Below, in pieces: positions 18,193-25,728 of a DNA stretch of 59,204 nucleotides. The notes beneath the pieces are model-generated. The model worked only from the letters and a program-made list of their open reading frames with translations, searched no databases and was not told where the DNA came from. This DNA is from an uncultured Alphaproteobacteria bacterium. GTDB lineage: Bacteria; Pseudomonadota; Alphaproteobacteria; Caulobacterales; Caulobacteraceae. The stretch is taken from NCBI GenBank assembly GCA_903860975.1, contig CAIOSI010000029.1, positions 1-59,204 on the forward strand, in the 5' to 3' direction. A program made the translations under genes and the position numbers. Every line of letters starts with the position of its first letter. The first letter of the stretch is position 1.

Positions 18193-18837
18193 ATGACCGA
18201 TACACGTCCCCTTATGATTTCTCGCCGCATCCTTATTGCGAGCGGCGCAATGGCTTTGCCCGTCCGCGCTCTTGGTGCCGTCGCACCGATGGTGACAATC
18301 CTTGGGGATTCCATCACCGCGGGCTTTGGCCTGCCCCAAGCCGCTTCCCTGCCAATCCAGCTTCACCTGTCGCTGGAGAGGTTGCACGTCCCCAATAGGG
18401 TGCGTGGCGCAGGTGTGTCCGGAGACACCACCGCCGATGGCGCGGCGCGAGTCGATTTCAGCATCCGGTCCGACACCCAAGTCGTCGTCGTCGCTTTGGG
18501 CGGCAATGACCTCCTTCAAGGCGTCGACCCAAAGGTCACACGCGCAAATCTTGAGCGCATTCTTGCTCGCTTGAAGGAACGCCACATGGGCGTGGTGCTG
18601 GCCGGCCTGCATGCCCCGCGCGAACTCGGCGCGAGCTACGCGCGAGATTTCGACGACGTCTTCCCAGCGCTCGCCAAGGCGCACGACGTGACGCTTTATC
18701 CCGATCTCCTGGCCGGGGTCGCCCGCAAGCCTTCACTAAATCAGGCCGACGCGATCCACCCCAATGCCCAAGGCGTGCTGGTCATCGCAAAGAAACTGGC
18801 GCCGGTCGTCGCCAAGGAACTCGCTAAACGACCCTAG
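18193..18837 (+). CDS. Arylesterase / TesA-like SGNH hydrolase
   Basis: A 214-residue SGNH hydrolase with the four blocks: nucleophile Ser40 in GDSITAG, Gly in GAGVSGDTT, Asn in GGNDLL, and the Asp-His pair in DAIHPN. Residues 8-30 (MISRRILIASGAMALPVRALGA) resemble a signal peptide, so it probably acts in the periplasm on thioesters, lysolipids or aryl esters. It is divergent from the ABC transporter with 55 bases between, the same neighbourhood as tesA in other proteobacteria. ATG 18193 has AGGG seven bases upstream. Its 3' end overlaps the convergent RND pump gene by 14 bases. Confidence 0.9.
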   Translation: MTDTRPLMISRRILIASGAMALPVRALGAVAPMVTILGDSITAGFGLPQAASLPIQLHLSLERLHVPNRVRGAGVSGDTTADGAARVDFSIRSDTQVVVVALGGNDLLQGVDPKVTRANLERILARLKERHMGVVLAGLHAPRELGASYARDFDDVFPALAKAHDVTLYPDLLAGVARKPSLNQADAIHPNAQGVLVIAKKLAPVVAKELAKRP

Positions 18838-21800
18838 CTTGTGGCGAGCGCCCATAGCGCCATGCCAAGGCGGGCAGCAGCACCAGACTTGCGAGCGTCG
18901 AGGTTATCAGGCCGCCCAGGATGACGATCGCCATGGGCCCCTGAATCTCGCGTCCTGCCTGACCGCTAGAAAGCGCCAGAGGGAGCACACCCAGGCCTGT
19001 CACCAGCGCGGTCATAACAATGGGCGTCAATCGCTCGCGGGTGCCAAGCAAAACGGTGTCGATGGACCAAGGATGCCCCTCCTCATCGGTCAGCTGCTGC
19101 AATCGGGCGACCAGCAGGATGGCGTTGCGCGCGGCCACGCCGAACAGGGTCACGAACCCAACGAGGGAGCCCAATGACAGACTTCCACCCGTCAGAGCGA
19201 CAGCGATGATACCGCCGACCAGAGCGAAAGGGGTGGAGCCAAGGATCAAGACCGTTGCGCGGCCGCTTCCAAAGGCCAGAAGCAGGAGTGCGACCACACC
19301 TGCGATCGCCAGTGCGGTGTTGAAAAGAAGTTCCTTACGCGCGTCCGCAGTGCCCTGGGCTGTGCCTGTGTATTCCAGATAAACGCCCGGCGGCAGCTTC
19401 ACCTTGGCACCAACAGCGGCCTGCGCATCCTTTGTCACCTTGGTCACATCACGCGGCACGGGATTGGCGGTTACGACCTGACGCGGACGCCCACCCTCAT
19501 GATTTACCAGAGTTCGGGTGTCTGTCAGGTAGACCTTGGCTAGGGTTTTCAAGGGAACAGCGGTCCCGGTCGCGGAGCGGACCAGAAGATCGCCCACCGC
19601 TTCAGGGTCGCGCTTCAGGTCCGGCGGCGTTGTCACGGCGATGTCGATCGTCCGGGTTGCCTGGAAAATCTTGGCGGCTGCCGCGCCCTTATAGGCAGAG
19701 CCGATGGCGTTCAAAGCATCGGCCGGGGCAACGCCAAAACGAGCCAAGGCAGGGAAGTCGAGGTCGACGCGTACGACCGGCGTCTTCGGTGGGGTCTGCA
19801 CCTGGACGTCAACCGCTCCGGGCACGGTCTTAATGACCTCAGAGATCTGATCGGCCACGCGGTCGAGGGTATCAAGGTCTGCGCCATAGATCCCGATGAC
19901 CAGACCTGCCGTCTCACCGGAAAGGGACTCACCGATGCGATCCCCAAGAAAGGTCAAAACTTCGGTCTTGAGACCGGGATAGCTATCGAGAACCTCGTGG
20001 ATGCGCTTCTGGATTTCGTCCTGTTTGTGTCCAGAGAGGTCAGGTTTCAGCTCAACGTGGAATTCACTCTGCTCAGTCCCAAACGGATCTTCGCCGCCTT
20101 CGGCGCGACCAAGCTGCTGTTCGATATCCGCGACGCCATCGATCGCTAAGAGCTCTTTGCTGATCCTGGCACCATAGTCCTTCATCACCGCGAGCGAGGT
20201 GCCGGGTGGACCCGAGACGCTGAGCACAAAGTGGCTCTCGCGGAAACTCGGGAGAAGCTCGGAGTTGAAGAACATGAAGCCCGCGATCGTGATCGCGATC
20301 GCTAAGACTGCGCCGCTCAACGCCCAGCCCGGACCATCCATGACGCGCCGCAGGATCGATTGGTGCCAGGTCTTGGTGTGCCGGAGGAACGCCGGCTCTC
20401 CATGAAGACCGCCACGGTGCAACAGCAACAGGGCGAGCGGCGGTGTGATGACCACCGCAACGGCCAATGAGGCCAGCGTCGCTACGATGAACGAGCCAGC
20501 CAGAGGCGAAAAGAACGAGCCTTGAAGGCCATGCAGCAACAGTACTGGCAATAGCACCAGGGCCAGCATCAAGGTCGCGTAGACTACCGGGGCGCGGACC
20601 TCTACCGATGCGGCCAAAATCACGTCCCGCGGCGAGGCGCCCAGTTGCGCCGAGCGGATACGTTTGACGATATTTTCCGTGCCGATCACCGCATCGTCGA
20701 CGACGACCCCAAGCGCAACCGCCAGACCGCCAAGCGTCATGGTGTTCAAGGTTGAACCCATGCGGTCAAGCACGATCACCGCCGTCAGGAGTGCAAGCGG
20801 AATGGAGACGAAGGCGATCAACACCGTGCGCAAGTCGCGCATGAAAAGGAAAAGCACCAAAGCGATCAGCACCGCGCCAATGGCCAGATCATCCCCGATG
20901 CCTTTGAGCGCTGAGGTGATGAAATTGGCTGGCCGATGGAGACCGGTGTTCACCGTCACGCCCTGCGCCTTTAGCGCCGGTGCCATGGACTGCAGCGCCT
21001 GCTCGACAGCTCGCGTCGCATCGAGGGTGTTGGCGCGATACTGGCTGGAGATGCTGAGGAGCACGCCAGGGCGGCCCATGATCAGGGCGTCCCCGTCTGC
21101 AGGTCCGGCTCCGTCGACGACCTCGGCGATGTCGCCGATTGTGGCGGGCGCCGCGCCATCAACGGAGGGCAGCGGCGCAGCCGCCACGTCAAGGGCCGTC
21201 TGAACCTGACCGTGGGATTCAATCAGCACGCGTTGTTGCGGTGTGTCGATGTAACCGGCGCCGGAGACACCGGTAGACGCCGTCACCGCAGCCAAGACGT
21301 CGGAAAGGCCCAGCCCTCGCGCAGCGAGCTCGGCGGGGCGCACGCGCACCTCAATCCGTCGAATCTGACCGCCATAAACGGTCGCTCGAGCGACACCGGC
21401 AGCCTGCAGAATTTGCGGCCGCACGGTCCAATCTACCAGATCGCGCAACTGCATTGGGGTGAGTTTGTCGCTGGTGAAGCCGACTTTGAGCAAATCCATG
21501 GTGGAGGATGTCAAAGGCGTCACATGTGGCGGTGTCACGCCGGCTGGGAGCGGATCGAGCTCGGTGAGGGCTTCGGATACGATCTGCCGGTCATGGAACG
21601 GCTCAGAGCCTTGAGCGAAGTTGACCGTGATCGTCGAAAGCCCTGCGGTCGAATGCGATCGGATCGATGCGACGCCTGCGGCGCCGTTGATGGCTTGTTC
21701 CACGGGCCGCGTGACGAGCTGCTCAACTTGTTCGGCCGTCAGACCTGGCGCTTCGGTCTGCACTTCGACCTGAGCGGGTACAAAATCGGGGAAGACATCG

Positions 21801-21907
21801 AGTTTGGAGCGTCCCAGCACGATGGCGCCATAGATCAGCAGCACGATCGCTGCGGCCACCATCAAGCGTGGCCGGTTCAGGGTCCAACCGACTATTCGGG
21901 ACAGCAC
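18824..21907 (-). CDS. CusA/CzcA-family RND efflux pump, inner-membrane component
   Basis: A 1027-residue RND permease. It has the N-terminal helix (MVAAAIVLLIYGAIVLGRS), two large periplasmic loops, and two six-helix blocks; the fourth helix carries VALGVVVDDAVIGTEN, with the paired Asp residues of the proton relay. It exchanges protons for metal ions or other solutes and works with the adaptor and TolC proteins coded upstream. Start is GTG 21907, two bases after the adaptor stop. The methionine triad of CusA was not verified, so the cargo is open. Last gene of a four-gene operon that begins with a beta-propeller protein. Confidence 0.92.
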   Translation of the reverse strand: MLSRIVGWTLNRPRLMVAAAIVLLIYGAIVLGRSKLDVFPDFVPAQVEVQTEAPGLTAEQVEQLVTRPVEQAINGAAGVASIRSHSTAGLSTITVNFAQGSEPFHDRQIVSEALTELDPLPAGVTPPHVTPLTSSTMDLLKVGFTSDKLTPMQLRDLVDWTVRPQILQAAGVARATVYGGQIRRIEVRVRPAELAARGLGLSDVLAAVTASTGVSGAGYIDTPQQRVLIESHGQVQTALDVAAAPLPSVDGAAPATIGDIAEVVDGAGPADGDALIMGRPGVLLSISSQYRANTLDATRAVEQALQSMAPALKAQGVTVNTGLHRPANFITSALKGIGDDLAIGAVLIALVLFLFMRDLRTVLIAFVSIPLALLTAVIVLDRMGSTLNTMTLGGLAVALGVVVDDAVIGTENIVKRIRSAQLGASPRDVILAASVEVRAPVVYATLMLALVLLPVLLLHGLQGSFFSPLAGSFIVATLASLAVAVVITPPLALLLLHRGGLHGEPAFLRHTKTWHQSILRRVMDGPGWALSGAVLAIAITIAGFMFFNSELLPSFRESHFVLSVSGPPGTSLAVMKDYGARISKELLAIDGVADIEQQLGRAEGGEDPFGTEQSEFHVELKPDLSGHKQDEIQKRIHEVLDSYPGLKTEVLTFLGDRIGESLSGETAGLVIGIYGADLDTLDRVADQISEVIKTVPGAVDVQVQTPPKTPVVRVDLDFPALARFGVAPADALNAIGSAYKGAAAAKIFQATRTIDIAVTTPPDLKRDPEAVGDLLVRSATGTAVPLKTLAKVYLTDTRTLVNHEGGRPRQVVTANPVPRDVTKVTKDAQAAVGAKVKLPPGVYLEYTGTAQGTADARKELLFNTALAIAGVVALLLLAFGSGRATVLILGSTPFALVGGIIAVALTGGSLSLGSLVGFVTLFGVAARNAILLVARLQQLTDEEGHPWSIDTVLLGTRERLTPIVMTALVTGLGVLPLALSSGQAGREIQGPMAIVILGGLITSTLASLVLLPALAWRYGRSPQARVV

Positions 21908-21909
21908 GC

Positions 21910-22824
21910 TCAGTCGTCCTTGGTTTCGGCGGATTTGGCGGGTGCCGACTGAGCCGCCAAGATTTGGGAAGCGCCTTTGGTCACCACGGCCTCACCAACG
22001 CGGAATCCACTGATCACAAAGAGGCCCTCTGGATCGGTCAGACCAGCGGGAACCGCGCGCCGCTCGAAGTCTCCATGGTCACTGCGGATATAGACGAAAG
22101 TCTGCCCAGCGTTGCGTAGCAAGGCCTCCCTTGGAATGACCACGCCCAATCCGCCTGCGCCCTTAATAAGGCTTGCAGGCACAACCGTACCGACGCCCAG
22201 TTGCAACGCCTGTGGACCGGTCACCAGCGCCAGAGCGCCGGTCGACTGCAGGCGCGGATCGCCGACCCGAGCGGGACCGAGAATTGCGGCAAGCGCGTGA
22301 ACGCCGCCACCGAGCTCGATCTCGACATTTCCGTGCGCCTGCGACAACCCCAAGGCAGAATCGACCCGAACCAAAGCGGCATGGCCAGCCGCGATATCGG
22401 CGACCAACTTTCCGCGCCGAGCATCGGAAAGTTTCGCGAGCGAGGGTCCCCATTCGAGCCCGACACGGCGGCGAAGCAACTGGACCTTGGCGGCGTCGGA
22501 TCGCGCCTGGGCGTCGGCAGCTTCTGCAACCTGTTTAGAGACCGTCTGGTCAGCGGCCAGCGCCTTGGTCCGGGCCGCCTCAGCCTGAGAGGCCGACTGC
22601 GCCGCAATCGCGGTGATGAGATCCGAATCGAGCTGCGCCAGCGGACCTGCATCCAGCCCGCGTACGAACCCCGTCACCGACGCGGCTCGCCTTACGGCGC
22701 GCAAGGGCGCTGTCATAACGCCGAGCCGAGTTAAGGTGGCCGCGTCGATCTTGAAGGCCTGGCCTGGCGCCGCCAGCGCCGGGGTCGCCAGGCAAAGCGC
22801 CGCGGCTAGAACACGAGCTCTCAT
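21910..22824 (-). CDS. RND efflux periplasmic adaptor (membrane fusion protein)
   Basis: A 304-residue adaptor with a signal peptide (VLAAALCLATPALAAPGQA), a helical hairpin near 85-135 rich in Ala, Lys and Glu, and a beta-domain ending GLFVISGFRVGEAVVTKGASQIL. At about 300 residues it is shorter than CusB-type adaptors; the usual lipoyl half-motifs are hard to see. The ATG overlaps the TolC gene by four bases (ATGA), and the pump follows after two. Confidence 0.85.
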   Translation of the reverse strand: MRARVLAAALCLATPALAAPGQAFKIDAATLTRLGVMTAPLRAVRRAASVTGFVRGLDAGPLAQLDSDLITAIAAQSASQAEAARTKALAADQTVSKQVAEAADAQARSDAAKVQLLRRRVGLEWGPSLAKLSDARRGKLVADIAAGHAALVRVDSALGLSQAHGNVEIELGGGVHALAAILGPARVGDPRLQSTGALALVTGPQALQLGVGTVVPASLIKGAGGLGVVIPREALLRNAGQTFVYIRSDHGDFERRAVPAGLTDPEGLFVISGFRVGEAVVTKGASQILAAQSAPAKSAETKDD

Positions 22825-24161
22825 CGCGCCTTTTTCACCTCTGTCATCGCTTTTTCGATCTGGGCCGTTTCGCCCGGGTCGAAGGAACCCCTCAGCGCAT
22901 CTTCAAGATCGATCACCGCAGCGGCCGCGGCGTGTTGCGCATCCAGCATATCAAGGACCGCATCGACCATTGCGCCACGCGTGGCCAACGCATCGACACG
23001 ATCGCTCTCGCCCGCCGCGACGGCCCGAGCCGCGGCAGCATCAGCCTTCTGAGCGGCGGGCACGGCGCTATCGCGGGCACGCTCAAAATCGTCTTGTGCC
23101 GTCTTCAATGCCGCAGCGGCCATGTCGACGGCCGAAAGGGCGTTGGCCTGGGCCAGCTCAAGAGACTTCCCGGCGGCAGTCCGCGCAGCCTCAGCCTGGG
23201 CGATGGCTCGGCGATTGATATCTCGTGGCGGCAGGACGAGCGCCAGGTTGAAGGGCAGCTTGGTCACGCCGTGGTCATAGTTGTAGCCAGGCCCAAGATT
23301 GAACGTGGGGTATTGGTTCGCGATTTCGAGACGCAGAGCCTGCTCGGCTAGGTCGTAATCGGCGATCGCTCTAAGCACATCGCGCCGTGACAGCGCTGCG
23401 TCTCGCCGGCGTAAGGCCAGGTCAGAAAACGGCAGAACGACCTGCGGAGCGACGAGGCGGATCCCACCTATTGTGCTTGGACCAACCCCCAGGGCCTTCG
23501 CCAGGTCCACGATCGCGGCTTGCCGGCGGCCCTTGGCGCCAACGAGCCGACGCTCGGCCGCTGCGAGGTCACCTTGCGCGAGCAGGCCAGCCGCGCGAGC
23601 GTCCTGACCTGCAGAGATTCGATGCTCAACAAGCTGCGCGCGCCGGCCTCGCAGTTCGACTGACTCTGTCGCCGCTTGCAGTTCGCTGCTCGCCGCGAGG
23701 AAATCGACACGTGCCTTTTCCAGGTCCGTCCGTACAGACCAGATCGTCTCGCCGTAATCGTAATAGGCCTGGAGCGCCTGGAGCTGAGCGGTGGTGATCC
23801 GGACGTCTCGCCGAGTTGCGATGTCGAGAGGAAAGTCGCCACCTCCGCTATAGCCCCAATGCGGTGTCTCACTGGCGTACTCGGCTGTCAGCGTCAGGCT
23901 GGAACCAGAATAGGCCTTGGCCGTACGCATCGCGGCAAGCGACGTCTGATACTTGGCCCGCGCTTCGGCGATTTGCGGGTTCTTCGCCAGGGCGAGGGAC
24001 AGCAACTCTGCGGCGGTCCAGGTCCGCGCCGCCCCAGCCTCCAGCGTCTGGGCATCGAATTCGCCGATGAACTTCGCGGGCTGCGGCGGAGCGGCAGCGT
24101 AATGGACGCAGCCGCCTAGCCCCAACGCAAGGAGGGCCGCACTAAGTCCGGTTCGCCTCAC
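22821..24161 (-). CDS. TolC-family outer membrane efflux lipoprotein
   Basis: A 446-residue outer membrane factor with lipobox LGLGGC (lipidated Cys18), then two long coiled-coil halves rich in Ala, Arg and Glu, each with a short strand region (SSLTLTAEYASETPH and EIANQYPTFNLGPGYNYDHG). Trimers form the duct from periplasm to outside. Start and stop overlap neighbours by four bases at each side, so it is tightly coupled to the propeller gene and the adaptor gene. Confidence 0.9.
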   Translation of the reverse strand: MRRTGLSAALLALGLGGCVHYAAAPPQPAKFIGEFDAQTLEAGAARTWTAAELLSLALAKNPQIAEARAKYQTSLAAMRTAKAYSGSSLTLTAEYASETPHWGYSGGGDFPLDIATRRDVRITTAQLQALQAYYDYGETIWSVRTDLEKARVDFLAASSELQAATESVELRGRRAQLVEHRISAGQDARAAGLLAQGDLAAAERRLVGAKGRRQAAIVDLAKALGVGPSTIGGIRLVAPQVVLPFSDLALRRRDAALSRRDVLRAIADYDLAEQALRLEIANQYPTFNLGPGYNYDHGVTKLPFNLALVLPPRDINRRAIAQAEAARTAAGKSLELAQANALSAVDMAAAALKTAQDDFERARDSAVPAAQKADAAAARAVAAGESDRVDALATRGAMVDAVLDMLDAQHAAAAAVIDLEDALRGSFDPGETAQIEKAMTEVKKAR

Positions 24162-25168
24162 TTCCCGACGACAAGGATCTGGAAGGTGCCAGGCAGCATC
24201 GGCGGCCGACGGCCAGGCGTCGTAACAGGGCCGAACTTAGCGGTGGGCAGGTAGACACGCCCGCTCCGCTCGTCGATCGCGATCGTGCGCGCGCCGACCT
24301 GGGTCGGGACGGTATCAACGATCGTCCCCTTGCCCTTGACGAACGCGATGACCGCAAGGTTCCCGGCCCGGCCCGAGGGCACAAAGGCAAGCTTCTGGCG
24401 TGGATCAAACACGACGCCGTCGGCACCCTTACCGGTCGTCAAGGTTTGCAAGACCTTGCCGGTCTTGGCGTCAACCACATCAGTAGAGCCGTCGCAGGCG
24501 GCGATCAGTAACTTGTCAGCTGCGTCATACGCCAAACCGGTGGGGCCGTCGCAGCCAGTCAGTGGATAATGCGCCAGCACCCTTTTTTCGCCGATGTCGA
24601 TCGCGACGACCTCGTTCTTGTTCTCGACATTGACGAAGGCCTTGCCGGTCCCGTCGGTCACCGCAGCTTCCAGGTCGCCACCAACTTCAATCGTTCCGGC
24701 GATCTTGTGAGTCTTCGGATCGATTAGCGTGATCTGCCCTGCGGCGTGGTCCATTACCAAGGCTAGGCCCGTGTGCGCATCGAACGCTGCGGCGTCGGGT
24801 CCCTTGCCTGTTTCGACTGTCGCCAAAACGGCATTGGTCTTGGCATCAATAAACACCGCTGTGGCTGTCCCGCCGTTCGTGACGAGCACTTCAGCGCCTG
24901 CGTTGACGGGCATGGCGTCATGCAGAATGGAGCCCGCGCCAAAGGAGCTAACCGCCTTGGTCGCGATGTCGGCCGACATGACCGAGCCGCCGTGAGCCGT
25001 CAAAACCCGATTATGGCTGGCGTCCACGCGGATGTAGTCCCAGCTTCCGTCCGGTCCATCGATGCGGTCAACGACGTGGTAGCCCGTGCCCACCACGTCA
25101 GCCGCCGCCGCAGCGCCTCCGATCGCGCAAAGGCCAAAGCACAACAAAGCGATGCGTGACACGGACAT
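24158..25168 (-). CDS. YncE-like periplasmic beta-propeller protein
   Basis: A 336-residue protein with a signal peptide (IALLCFGLCAIGGAAAAAD) and about seven repeats of the YVTN/NHL type, for example DAKTGKVLQTLTTGKG, DPKTHKIAGTIEVGG and DAKTNAVLATVETGKG. Propellers of this type bind ligands or proteins but have no known catalytic site. As first gene of the RND operon it may supply or sense the exported substrate. ATG 25168 has GGGAG seven bases upstream. Confidence 0.85.
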   Translation of the reverse strand: MSVSRIALLCFGLCAIGGAAAAADVVGTGYHVVDRIDGPDGSWDYIRVDASHNRVLTAHGGSVMSADIATKAVSSFGAGSILHDAMPVNAGAEVLVTNGGTATAVFIDAKTNAVLATVETGKGPDAAAFDAHTGLALVMDHAAGQITLIDPKTHKIAGTIEVGGDLEAAVTDGTGKAFVNVENKNEVVAIDIGEKRVLAHYPLTGCDGPTGLAYDAADKLLIAACDGSTDVVDAKTGKVLQTLTTGKGADGVVFDPRQKLAFVPSGRAGNLAVIAFVKGKGTIVDTVPTQVGARTIAIDERSGRVYLPTAKFGPVTTPGRRPPMLPGTFQILVVGK

Positions 25169-25484
25169 GGCGAATCTCCCTTTTGGCCTTGGCTACAGAA
25201 TACCTAGATGCACGATAATGCTCATATTTAGAACTCCAATATCGGGCAAAGCCGCTTGGCGGGACGTCCGGTGGCAGACGGTGCCAAACCCTCACCTGAC
25301 GGGGTCGCATGCGGACCCTTCAAGGAATCTCAGCAATAAGTCGGCGCAGAAGTGAAGGTCAGGCCTGGATTCCAGGCCGGTTCGTTCGTGGACAAAGGCT
25401 TTGTGCTGGTGCCGCCAACCTTAAACCAGCGATGAGATCGGTTCATTGTCGATGCGTCAGACTTCTGAGAAGCGCCAGGCGTAA
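25169..25484. other. Intergenic stretch before TonB relic
   Basis: No convincing gene. It should hold the promoter of the RND operon on the minus strand and, on the plus strand, short open stretches such as one reading AGSFVDKGFVLVPPTLNQ that may be further debris of the receptor relic downstream. No clear -35/-10 pair or operator was found. Confidence 0.3.
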
Positions 25485-25718
25485 ACGCCGAGCTCTCTGC
25501 CGGCCCCGGACGGCGTCTGGCGGCAGGCCTCGTATTACACCAAGATCACCACCTTGCAGCGCTCTGAGTTTCGGACCGACATCAAACTGCAGTTTAACGT
25601 CGATAACCTCTTGGATGAGATTTACGACGACGGTACGGAAGACATCCACATCGACGCTGGCGATGTTCGCGCAGTCCGCATGACCGTGGCGTTTCAGCTC
25701 CAGAGGCTGGTGGAATAG
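25485..25718 (+). pseudogene. TonB-dependent receptor, C-terminal fragment
   Basis: After an in-frame TAA at 25482 the frame reads about 77 residues including YYTKITTLQRSEFRTDIKL, LQFNVDNLLDEIYDDGTED and a final VRMTVAFQLQ strand, the pattern of the last beta-strands of a TonB receptor barrel. Plug, most of the barrel and signal peptide are missing and no start codon is present. It ends 10 bases before the phosphoesterase fusion gene on the same strand, so an ancestral receptor-phosphoesterase operon is likely. Confidence 0.65.
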
Positions 25719-25728
25719 GGATCATGCA

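Noticed and set aside
18138..18317. 60-codon extension of the ABC ATPase
   Set aside because: It overlaps the divergent esterase start, has no family similarity, and TTG 18137 has a proper site.
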